Assembly (NCBI GenBank): GCA_000310025.1
Contig: FN649750.1
Span: forward strand, 3,755,214-3,819,213
Source: Ectocarpus siliculosus
Lineage: Eukaryota > Sar > Phaeophyceae > Ectocarpales > Ectocarpaceae
Direction of reading: 5' to 3'
Length of the DNA: 64,000 nucleotides
Below, piece after piece: positions 20,173 through 31,139 of this stretch; position 1 is the first letter of the stretch, and each line of letters opens with the position of its first letter. The notes beneath the pieces are model-generated. The model saw only the letters and a list, made by a program, of their open reading frames with translations. It made no database searches and had not been told where the DNA came from. The position numbers and the translations under genes were made by a program.

Positions 20173-21773
20173 TAGTACTGCTGTCGTTGTAGCACCATGT
20201 GGAAGATCTCCGAGGGGTCCTCCTGCGCGGTAACGACAACATGGCGAGAGTTCTACGTGTACCTGTCGTCGACACATGTGGCAGCCGCGCGACACACGAA
20301 CGGATGTTTGCATCGCACTGTACTATGGTTCGCCGTGACAGGAAGTAAGTCTCCCATCCAGTTAGGTCGTTGCCGTAGTACGCGGACGTCGTTCGGCGTC
20401 TAGTCCATACTGCTGTAGCAAAAACAAGGGGGAACACAGTGACCCGTGTCCCTTGCAAAATATCATTGCTGTAACCAAATTCTTCTAATCTCGGATCCCA
20501 AATGACGTCAAATGACCCAGTGAATTTCTTCTAAAACTTAGACCCAATGACGTCACATGACCAGGTGAGAATACAACACCTCGACGGCCTCCAAATCTGC
20601 AGTTGAGCCCATGGTCGGGAAGCCCCTTTCGCACATTCCCAGTTTGATCCCTACCGCAAGCCTCCCATTGTGTTCGGAGCAGCCGGCATTCGGATCCCTG
20701 CCGTGGTACCACATATATAGCCCCTCCGATAGGACTTGAGGCACAGCGGGAAGGCTGTATCGGGTTTCGTGCTAAGGTGCTCTCCCATATTGACCTCGTG
20801 GCTGACACACATCGTCTTCGCTGCTGATCGCTGTACATCCAGGTGGGTAATTTCTACGCGTTGTATCCTTCGCCACTCCGTAACATGTCCACACCACTGC
20901 TCCACACGGAGAGACCAACTGCTACTCGCTGCTGCTGCTGACCTTCATGACGGATGCTCTACGACGTGATTACGACATGGTTGCGACAAGATATCTCGAC
21001 AAACCGCTTTGAGGAACACCAGGGAAGTTGACAACAACCACCACATTGATGTAAATCATTTGAAAACTTTCCATGCTCTACTGATGGTGTTTACCAACAC
21101 CCAACATAACAAGAAACAAGCTAACATGATACAACCTGAATGCTATGCCCTACCTACCATGCACCAGATATACCATTCTCATCTACTGCTGTATAAACAT
21201 CACTGATACGTTACCCCAAAGGATCAAAAAAAGATTCAAAAAAACGGCGGGAAACACCTGCTGTCCGTGAAATTAAAAAATCTGTAGATTTGAAAAACGA
21301 GTGATGTAGGGTTGGTGATGTACTGCGGTAGACTTCGTTCCACCTTCCATGATTTTTACAATATTATTCCTAATATGTCTAATAAACCAGCAAGCTGTCA
21401 ATAGACACTGCGCCGTGTCCCCTGTGAAGGTTACATTTAACAATACACGACACAACGGAGGGATTCTCCCCGATATTTTGTCGTTGACCCAGTAGAGAAC
21501 TAGAGGGGATGTATTGTACAATGTAAGTTACCTATACAGATGTTTTTGTACTTAGCACCAGCTGGCATCACTGGTATAAATCATCAGTGTATAGACTTAA
21601 AAAGACTCGAAATAAGTCCAGTACCCAGCCGGTTTCCCTCCACTCACTGAAAAGACTCCACCACATCCCGTTCGACTGTGGGTATATCTCGAATGGGTAG
21701 TCTTTCTGTGTGTGTTTTTATCATTCCTTAAAGACACAGCAGTAATCGAGCTATGCATGCAATTTTTTGCTCT

Positions 21774-21955
21774 GGTTCACTTTTGCCTCCACAACCCGAG
21801 AATGTCACGGCTGTATCTCGACCTACAAGACTCCCACCAACAAACCAGCACTGGCAGAAGTGCGTGGAAGATGCTGTGACAGCACAACTAAGTGGACACT
21901 CGTACGACTTCTATGTGCAGTCGGCGTCTAGTCCATACCGCTGTAGAAATACAAA
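21774..21955. repeat. Dispersed direct repeat, copy 2
   Basis: The uninterrupted copy of the repeat seen at 20,028-20,172 plus 20,385-20,428. No coding sense is apparent. Confidence 0.6.
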
Positions 21956-22668
21956 AATCGAGCCATTTTTGTGTTTTTTCTCCATGCTAATAACAAGAAA
22001 TGTATTACGTCACGACGACTATCCTGTGAGTATAGACTTAACTACAATTATGTCGGAGGCCTGAGACGCAAGAGTTCAACCATTGTTGCACTCTAAAAGC
22101 AATAGAAGGTTTTTTCGAAGAGCAGATAGAATATACTGGTGCTTATTTTGTAACAGGCGAATTAGAATTTGGCTTCATTTTCTATCGGAAACCCAGGGTC
22201 ACGGTGTTTGGATTTATTATTGTAGTCTATAGCTGGGGATGTCATTCCGTGATCAAGTCCACGCAGGGGCTGTAGCAAAGTCGGGTAACGTGTGAGAGCT
22301 ACAGAGCGCGTGAAGCAACGGAAGGACAGCAGCAGCCGCCTAACGCAGTAGCGGCGGCAGTTTAGAAAAGGGACGGGACGGGACGCGGCGCAAGCATTGG
22401 GGAAGCGACCAGCGCGCGCTCGGGACCCTCCATATAAGGTGTGTAATCGGGTCTGTGTCCAACATCCATCGTGTCTGCCGTGTTCCTTCCCGCGTCCCGC
22501 TACTCTTGTGACCTCACCGCTGCGTGCAATAGCACGGGGGGGGGAGGGTGCAGAAAGATAAGCGGCGTACCGCAGTCTCTCTCGCCACGCCGTTCAGATA
22601 GGTACCCTCCCACACATGGGATGTGGTTCATCCCAACCGAGATGTGCTATCGCTGAAAAAATATTTCA

Positions 22669-25600
22669 ATGGAGAAAACGCGCTGCTGTATCAGCGGAGA
22701 CGATGACAGCGGTGGCAGCAGTGGGGATGCGAGTGGAGACGAGGGCAGCGGTAGTGACAGTACAAAATCGGCAAAAACGCGGGCAGGTAGGTCCCCGCAC
22801 ATCGACCTCGTTCAAGCCAAAGAGGAAGAGGACCGTGAGATCATCAGGGCGAACATGGACGCCCAACGCGAGATCGCCAAAAAGAAGAAAAAGGACCGGC
22901 CGATCCCGGATACTCGCTATCTGACGAGGAACGATGTCATTGAAGCTGTTAGAGCCATCAAAGCGGAGAAGGAAATTGATAGCGTTATCATGCAGAAGAT
23001 GGAGAAAGAGGATCCACGTCTCTACGGAATTACGGCAGACCCGGTGAGCGGCACACTGGTCAACCTCGACGGCAAGAAGGGGAGGGTCGTGGCAGCAAGG
23101 AGGGATGTCGACGGGTATCTGAAATACTGTGTCGAGTTGGAAGGCAAACACCGCAAGACCAAGGGGATCGCCAAAAATGTCAACACCCGTCAACTTCTCG
23201 AGGCTGCCGGGGGCGAGGGGGTCGTCCGGTGGGAAAAGGAGGTGGATCGGGTGACCACGGTTTTCTGTGCTATTCTCTCCCTCGTGTACGTCCCTGTCTA
23301 CAAGTTCGTCACCATCGTCCCAAGGGTGAAGCGAAAAGTGAAGCCGGTCGATTTGAAAGGGGAAGATGGAAAGGAAGCTGTCGAGCTTCGCGAGTTTGCG
23401 TGGGAAAAGATTAAGGGTGCGCCTGCTACGCATGTGGTCAATGACCACGAAAAAAAACTGCTCGCCTCGGACGAAGGGTTAGAGCAGGAGCTTTGTGAAA
23501 AGGGAACTCTTGCAAGAGTTTTGGGCATCAACCTCGACGCGTATTCCGGGCTTGTGCATGAGCCAAGGGATTACGCGAAACAGCACTACAGCACCGTAGA
23601 CCACTACGTCAAAGGAGCTCAGGCTGCGTACAAGCTGGGTCGAGTGATGAGCTTCCAGTCCTGCATGGCTCCGTTGTCCGTGGGTGGCGTCCACGACGAG
23701 CTTCCGCCGGGAGTTAGACTTGCGCACGAGGAGCAGAGGAAGATTACGCTGCCGATCACGAAGAAGGAGGCTAGTGAGGCGGGGTATGGGTTGGCCACGC
23801 GGGCTCTGGTGTCGAGGGCCCGGGTCTCCGACGAACTGTGTCAATGGTACGCGTCTGCGCCACTGTACACGGTAATGTTGTTCAGCCGCCCCGAGAGAGA
23901 CAAGAAGTCGATCAAGCTGACTACAGAGAATGAAGTGAAGGACTTGATGGCTTTGTTTGGACTCTCCTAAATAGATTTGCCTGTCGCATCCCGTGCATAT
24001 GATCTGCAAGCATAGCTACCCAAGTAGCCTCGTCGCTAATCCACGCTTGTTTCCGCTTGTTCCCGCTTGTTTCTGCCTGTTCTGCCTGTTCTGCTTGTTT
24101 CTGCTTGTTTTCGTCGTACACACGCCTGGTATTTTGGCGTATGACAGGGTCAGTCCCACGAGAAAGCATATTGTTGCCTTCAACAAAGCGATGGAGTTAA
24201 GTAGAACTAGAAGAGCGGATCTAGAGGTTGTCGTCCTGTGGTACAAACAGTACGAGTTCGTAGCCAAAGAGAAGAAAAGGCTGTCTGTTATCTGGGGAAA
24301 CAAGAGGGTGCGGATGGGCTACGGCCCAAAGGTTAAAGGTGGGAGGACGCACAAGTCGGGCAACAATGAAGCTATACTCTTCATGCGGAAGATGCTGAAA
24401 GTGAATAGTGTAAATCCTGTCATGGACGTAGTGAGTGACGAGGATAAGGAGGCGTGTTACCGGGTGTTGGAAGCGGACTCAGATGCAATCGGGGAGCACG
24501 CGGACGAAGCACACCTGTACCCGGAGGCTGAGCGGGATAGCATAGATGGCATAGCGAAAAAGCTGAAAAAGATCACGCTGAAGCAGTGGTCAATGTTCAG
24601 CTGCGCCCTGAACATACTGGACGCAACGTCAGCGCCGTGTCTGCGCCCACAAGACATATTGGGGTGCAAGGCAAGAGACTTCCACATCCTCATGGGTCTA
24701 CTTCGCGCCATCCTTCGAGCGGGTTGCAAGAATGGCGAAGAGTTGGCGCGGAGCGAGTATGGGCTTGCTGTCAACCACACCAAGAGTTCGAACTGCAAAG
24801 GTGAGAGAGTTTGTGTGCCTGTTTGTCTGTTTCCGCGGCATTTTGGTGTGCTGACATTGTGAGAGAATATGTACAATAATACCTGAACCTGAAACCACTC
24901 TCTCTGTTCTCGCTCACTTTGTTTGTCTTAAATCGAAAGGCCCATACGCGGTCATGCTCGTGGTCGGGCGTCGATTGATTCGAGATCTGCTGAAAACGAA
25001 ACTGAGCCAAGCAATCGCCAAGCTCGAGAGGTCGGGGTAATCAGGTGATACTATTGCTAAAGAGCAAAAGAAGTACGCCATCGACCTTGAAGAGAACATG
25101 GGCCCTATTACTGATTACGGCAAGACCTACAGTAGGACACGTTGTACTGTATGTACCGGTATGTGGGGACGTACTTGCTTGGTTTGCCAGCTTTTGGTCC
25201 CAATATTTTGCGGTCAATGCATGTCACGGCTGTTTTGACCAAGGCTGTCAAAGAGGGAAAGAAGCACGATGACCCTGAAGTTGTGAACCTTTTTTCTCTG
25301 GCTAGACATGGCATCTTTGAGCGCGAGAAAACCTACAACATGGTGAAGCGCGAATTGCAAGTGGCTGATGGGGATACGTTTTAAGGTCAGAATCATGGAC
25401 TAGCCCAAACATATGGAGAGGGCGATGAATCCGTGACCGCCGGCGATCAGGACGATTTTCCAAATTTGTTCGAACGAGAAGCAGGATTTGGGGAGACAAA
25501 TGGCGCGAAGCAGATTGCAAGTATCACAAAAATGATGCAGCCTTCGATGGAGGCATTTTTCGGACCCAAGGGTGTAGATGGGTTTTTCCGACAGTTTTGG

Positions 25601-26290
25601 GGGGGTATGAAACGTATGCGTACATGCCCTGATGCATCGGATGAAGATCATGATCCGGAGTTTGATGTGAGGTACATGAAACGCTTGAAAGAGCTTAAAA
25701 AGAAAATTCACCGTAAAAAGATAAAGGAGGAAATCGCGGAATGTGAGCGTACACTAGATGGTTTTAGAGATGGTGGTGTGAGTAGGGTCTCCAAACAGCC
25801 CACCGGAGAGAAAAGACCCGTGGGAGAAGTTGTGTCCGAACGCCAGTCGAAAGAATCGAATATTGTCAGGAGCAGGATGAAGAGGAGCACCGAGTCGACT
25901 GATGCAGCCAAGTTGGAAGTTTTGAGAGAGATGCATGCGCTTTACACGTCGGCAGTGGGAAAGGAGTGTACATTTCCAAAAGGCGTGGAATTTTCTCCCA
26001 AGTTGCGCACTATGCTTCAGCACGACGACCCGCAGAAGGATTTGAAGACAAAGCTGAGGAGGCAGAAGAATGAGAGAGCACTTTGCGTAGACAATATCGT
26101 AGAGTTTCTCAAAGGAACTGATTCGGAGATCTGAGATCGATTTTACCAGGCCTTTGGTGGTAAAGGTGACAATGTAGAGCGGTTGGTCACAAGGGTCAAC
26201 AAGGGCAACGAAACTCCACAGTTTGTGTGGACGAGTGCTGTCTTGAGCAAGTGCGGGGAGGAAGAGTGCAAGTACTGTGTGAGTAAAATA
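22669..26290 (+). pseudogene. Unrecognised intron-containing gene or element gene, probably decayed
   Basis: The first part is an open frame of 433 codons from an ATG at 22,669 to 23,970: an acidic Ser/Gly/Asp start, a Lys/Glu-rich charged helix, then a globular part ending near GLS. Further coding pieces follow on the same strand: about 24,130-24,801 (LWYKQYEF, FSCALNILDATSAPCLRPQDILG), a likely intron 24,802-24,940 (gtgaga...aaag), 24,941-25,130, 25,250-25,430, 25,433-26,134 (charged, coiled-coil-like) and on to 26,290, with a closing CGEEECKYC motif suggesting metal binding. About three in-frame stops break the downstream pieces. I do not recognise the family. It may be a host gene or the gene of an unknown mobile element. 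Confidence 0.45.
24046..24116 (+). repeat. Pyrimidine-rich (CTGTT/CTTGTTTC) tract
   Basis: Eight or so repeats of c(g/t)cttgttt and ctgttctgc between two coding pieces of the unrecognised gene. It could be the pyrimidine tract of an intron. Confidence 0.5.
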
Positions 26291-26925
26291 AGAGGGATGT
26301 TGGTCGATTGATAGGTTAGAAATTACAAAGAAGGAATGAACTGGAAGTTCTGCACCAAATGCGTTCCCTCTCTACCGCCAAACACATGGCACCCGCGCCT
26401 CGCGATGCACGTCCCGCGGGACACGTGTGGCCGCGCACATGAAATCACACACGGCGCGCCCTTTGGCCCCGTTCTCGCCGAAAATAGTGTTCGGGTAACA
26501 GTGGTAAAAAAACACGCGCGCCCAAGTCACTCAAATTTAAATCTCCACAGCGAGCAAAAATGACAACTCTCGCAAAAGATGCGCGAAAAAAGTAAAAGAA
26601 GGTTTGGTCAGGGATGCACTTTCTTTGCGCCTTGGGGGAGCGATCGAATGGCCAACACCATCGGGATCAATTGACGTCTTTACGGAAGATGAGGTGATCG
26701 AGGTGACAGTATGTTCGGTCGTCATGTAGTACCCCATGTTTTCAGTCGCCGCCCTGTAAACCATCTTTCTGGTCCCCTCCGGACGCCTAGAACACGACAC
26801 CCGAAGGTCTACGAGCACAGCTGAAGGAGGGGGGATAAAATCATTTGTAGGGGAGAGGCGGTGTTTTCTTGACGGAGCCGTCGGTCGGTGTGTGACACAA
26901 ATATTTTCTGGTAGTTTGGTTGCTG
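26291..26925. other. Stretch without recognisable gene
   Basis: Mixed sequence downstream of the unrecognised gene. I see no supported coding frame, terminal repeat or RNA gene here. Confidence 0.4.
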
Positions 26926-27495
26926 TCGGCAGTGTGACACCTTTGAAATTGAAAACGGGCACAGGCGGCGCACACATCACCTGCGATCTTCACAACACAC
27001 AGAACACACACACACACAGCACACGCAGCACCCAACACATGTTGTGTGTGGTAGATGGAAGCAAGACGCCCTAGCGCTGCTGCTGCTGCTGCTGTTCGCG
27101 GTAGCCGTGGCAGCAGCAGCAGTGTATCAGCAGTAGTGTATCAGCAGCTGCTACGATGTAGCGGCGGAGAGAAGCGGCTTGGTAATGACGGTCAGACGTG
27201 GACAAACCAAAAGGCACAACGATCAGAGAGCTTGGCATACTGACGCAGTGGCGCTGCCTGCTGTCGGCAGTGTGACACCTGTGAAATTGAAAACGGGCAC
27301 AAGCGGCGCACACATCACCTGCGATCTTCGCAACACACATCACACACAGCACATGCAGCACCCAACACATAGGGTGTGTAGTAGACGGAAGAAACACAGC
27401 CTAGTGTTGCTGCTGCTGCCGCTGCTGCTGCTGCCGCTGCTGCTGTCCGCGGTAACCGTAGCAGCAGTGCGGCAGCAGCAGCAGCAACAGCAAGG
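26926..27495. repeat. Spaced duplication with CTG/CAG hairpin tracts
   Basis: Two copies of about 200 bp (26,926-27,135 and 27,257-27,490) share gtcggcagtgtgacacct, a CA-rich block, and then a (CTG)n run and a (CAG)n run on either side of a short cgcggta..cgt centre. Each copy can therefore fold into a CTG/CAG hairpin (27,076-27,123 and 27,408-27,490). Copies differ in repeat number and by point changes. Confidence 0.75.
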
Positions 27496-27815
27496 AGAAC
27501 CAAAATTATTGCGAAAACCCACCGCAATTCCCCGAACGGTTACTTGAAGCGGGTAGATCAGATTGATCGGCACGCGCCACCCGCAGGCGTGCGCACCCCC
27601 GCTAATTTCCGCGAGAGAGGAGAGAGGGAAGAGAGCTCCAAACAAGCAGCGGCCGCAACAACAGCAGCAGCAGCAGCAGCCGCGACAGCCTCGCCGGGAA
27701 GTCGAGACACGGCCGCCGGGCACCGCGAAAGGTGAGCTGCACGACGTGTGTATGGAGGGTACGGATTTGCTTTTTGGGGCGGTTTTCGGGAATTTGAGTG
27801 GAGCCCAGCTCATTC

Positions 27816-30403
27816 CACGTGAGACCCATGTTATGGTCGCCAAATCATTGCGAGAATGTTTATATTTTCAAACATTTGCGGATAAAGATTTTGTTTCACT
27901 GTTTATGTGCGAGCAAATCTTCGGCAAACTATTCTCAAACATTTTGAAATGGGGCAAAAGTCGCTCGTTTGACAAAATATTCTCAAACATTCTGAAATGG
28001 GGCGGGTCGCGAATATGTTTCCCAAGAGCGGCGAGATTAGTAGCCGACCGCCCGTTCCGTCCTAATTACCAATCACTGCGCAGTGCACACTCAACGTAGC
28101 AAGCTCATAGAGGGATCCGGACAACCCTAGAGTCACCGTGTCAATGTTTTGCCGGCTGATACATGGCGGGAGCTCGTCAAGCGTGCACAAAAAAACAAAC
28201 AGACAGGGGTGGTTTGGAGGGCACGGAGAAGCGTGGTTTGTGTCTCCGAACGGCGAAAAGTCGGCTGCTTGAGAGGTGAGGTGAGTACAAAACTATCCAG
28301 CTCTCGTCCTCTAGACCATCGATTCATGTTTTGTCTTCTTGGGTGTCTTCTGCGTCAACGGCTCTCATCCGGGTGTGCGTGGTTCAGCAGTGGGCGTACT
28401 CAACAGGCAGGGAGGCGCGTCGCTGTGAACTCGATGGGTTGACAAAGTCTTTTTGGGACGGAGGAACAATCCCTCTATATTCAAGTGAAAAAATAGACCG
28501 AAAAAAACGGTGTCCACAACTTTGCGCGCACAACGATGTGCCTCCCTGCCGGCTGAGCGCGCCCACTGCCAACCCACGCACAACCGGATGAGAGTCGTTG
28601 ATGGAGAAGACACCCAAGAAGACAAAACATGAATCGATGATCTAGAGGACGAGAGCTGGATAGTTTTTTACTCGCGTGTCCTCTCAAGCGGCCGACTTTT
28701 CGCCGTTGGGAAGCGCTGACGCACGTTGTGGTCTCTTTTTGACACCGAGAACATTTTTTCTCGCACGCCCGGAGCGCTATCGCCACATATTGGCGGGCAC
28801 AGCATCAGCTCAGTGCATCAAGGGTTGTGGGGAGCCCTTGGCGAGCTCGTTACATTCAGTTTCCATGACGCATTTGTGGTTTGTCTGTCACAAACCGTTT
28901 GGTAGCAGTAGACCACGATTCCCCGCCACAGGGGCGATGCATTTCGAGAAAACCACACGATAAAGAGTTTTTTGCTTATCTGTCTCAGACTCTTTTCTAT
29001 GATAGAGATGAGCTCGTTGTGGCATATTAAGAAAAAAAAAAAAAACGGTACTTCGACCCATGTTTATGGTCGCCAAATCTTTGAAAAAAGTCTTCAAATG
29101 TTGTCAAACATTTGCGCGCGAATATCTGCCAGAGGAACATTTGAGTACCGTTTTTATGGGCAAAACAATCTTTATCGTGTGGTTTCTCGAAATGCATCGC
29201 ACGTGCGGCGGGAATCGTGGTCTACTGCTACCAAACGATTTGTGACAGACAAACCACAAATGCGTCATGGAAACTGATTGTAACGAACTCGCCAAGGGCT
29301 CCCCACAACCCTTGATGCACTGAGCTGATGCTGTGCCCGCCAATATGTGGCGATAGCGCTCCGGGCGTGCGAGAAAAAATGTTCTCGGTGTCAAAAAGAG
29401 ACCAAAACGTGCGTCAGCGCTTCCCAACGGCGAAAAGTCGGCCGCTTGAGAGGACACGCGAGTACAAAACTATCCAGCTCTCGTCCTCTAGACCATCGAT
29501 TCATGTTTTGTCTTCTTGGGTGTCTTCTCCATCAACGACTCTCATCCGGTTGTGCGTGGGTTGGCAGTGGGCGCGCTCAGCCGGCAGGGAGGCACATCGT
29601 TGTGCGCGCAAAGTTGTGGACACAACGTTTTTTTCGGTCTATTTTTTCACTTGAATATAGAGGGATTGTTCCTCCGTCCCAAAAAAGACTTTGTCAACCC
29701 ATCGAGTTCACAGCGACGCGCCTCCCTGCCTGTTGAGTCCACTGCTGAACCACGCACACCCGGATGAGAGCCGTTGATGGAGAAGACACCCAAGAAGACA
29801 AAACATGAATCGATGGTCTAGAGGACGAGAGCTGGATAGTTTTGTACTCACCTCTCCTCTCAAGCAGCCGACTTTTTGCCGTTTGGAGACACAAACCACG
29901 CTTCTCCGTGCCCTCCAAACCACCCCTGTCTGTTTGTTTTTTTGTGCACGCTTGACGAGCTCCCGCCATGTATCAGCCGGCAAAACATTGACACGGTGAC
30001 TCTAGGGTTGTCCGGATCCCTCTATGAGCTTGCTACGTTGAGTGTGCGCTACGCAGTGGTTGGTGTTTAGGACGGAAGGGGCGGTCGGCTACTAATCTCG
30101 CCGCTCTTGGGAAATATTTTCGCGACCCGCCCCATTTCAAAATGTTTGAGAATATTTTGTCAAACGAGCGACTTTTGCCCCATTTCAAAATGTTTGAGAA
30201 TAGTTTGGCGAAGATTTTCTCCCATAAACAGTGAAACAAAATCTTTGTCCGCAAATGTTTGAAAATATAAACATTTTCGCAAAGATTTGGCGACCATAAA
30301 CATGGGCCTTAAATGTTCCTCTGGCAGATATTCGCGCGCAAATGTTTGACAACAAGATTTTTTTCAAAGACTTGGCGAGCATAAATATGGGTCTGAGCAC
30401 GTG
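27816..30403. mobile_element. Nested fold-back (long inverted repeat) element, about 2.6 kb
   Basis: The left arm (27,816-28,970) and right arm (29,169-30,403) are inverted copies of each other, both beginning at CACGTG and then an ACCCATxTTxATGxTCGCC terminal phrase. Each arm contains a smaller palindrome, so one block (ctatccagctctcgtcctct...) occurs four times in alternating orientation near 28,296, 28,660, 29,470 and 29,840. The central spacer (28,971-29,168) holds a third copy of the terminal phrase at about 29,058-29,150. No transposase is visible; open frames in the arms are mirror copies. This resembles Foldback-type or composite TIR elements. Confidence 0.8.
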
Positions 30404-31139
30404 ATGTCCACCCCACACGATGCCTGGTGGCCGAGGGCATTCGGACTCGTGGTGTGGATAGTTCCCGGCCCCCTTGTGTATTGCTGAAGCCTGGTGCACA
30501 ACCGCTGCCGCCTCCCGGCCCTCCTTTGCATTTTTCCAAGGTCGTGTTTAGTACAGTACATACTGGACGTACTCGAGTATCTTACTCGAGCATTTTACTA
30601 TACTCTGCCAATAGTAGGTTTAGTACAGCTTTCGAGACTGTACTAAACCAATAGTACGCTTTATTACAGCCCTCGATACTGTGCGGGGTGGAGAATCCTC
30701 ACTCCGCGCAACGGGGGATGATCGCACCACGTTGTGTTAAAATGGTCAAGCTTCCTCGAGGCAGTTACACAGTGCTTACAACTGTCTCTGGAAGTGAAAG
30801 CACCAGAAAATAAATTAAGTCATACGTAGCTGTCATCCGTACGCAAGGAAGTAAGCACAAGATGCCGAACACCCTTAGCAGGATGGCAGCTCACCCTTCA
30901 TGCGACTCGCCAAATACCTCACGGCGCTTCGCGCTTGGTGATGTGAGAGCCTGGTCCGGTGAGAACCCGGCATGCTCCGTCCCGGCTTTGTAGGGATGCG
31001 AGGTCAATGGTCAAACGACTACGGCATGCACGACTATGAGTACACCCCCCCCCCCCCACGTCCTGCTGCTACCTTGCACTCCAGTCTCGATACACCCCTG
31101 TACAGCACCAGCAGCACCAGCAGCACCCTCAACTACAAA
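30404..31139. other. Upstream region of epimerase gene A
   Basis: Contains a hairpin (30,617-30,649) and then about 490 bp of mixed sequence. A (C)12 run occurs at 31,046-31,058. An in-frame upstream ATG exists at 30,972, but the start at 31,140 gives a clean signal peptide and matches gene B. Confidence 0.5.
30617..30649. repeat. Perfect 12-bp hairpin flanked by short direct repeats
   Basis: ggtttagtacag and its exact inverse ctgtactaaacc enclose a 9-base loop, and ccaatagta occurs on both sides. Related tagtac/ctcgag phrases occur from 30,540 to 30,690. Confidence 0.7.

Larger units (their letters stand above)
19288..22430. other. Gene-free region with one dispersed repeat pair
   Basis: No convincing gene. 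It contains a direct repeat pair (listed separately), two TGACGTCA palindromes 47 bp apart (20,503 and 20,550), and AT-rich sequence from 21,000 to 22,200. A TATA-like catataagg lies near 22,430, ahead of the next gene. Confidence 0.5.

Noticed and set aside
28149-29983. Repeated open frames with LSSSRPLDHRFMFCLLGCL-like sequence
   Set aside because: They are mirror and repeat copies inside the fold-back arms, with no independent coding evidence.
30972-31139. Upstream in-frame ATG of epimerase gene A
   Set aside because: It would add a Pro/Ser-rich stretch ahead of the signal peptide; gene B starts at the equivalent of 31,140.
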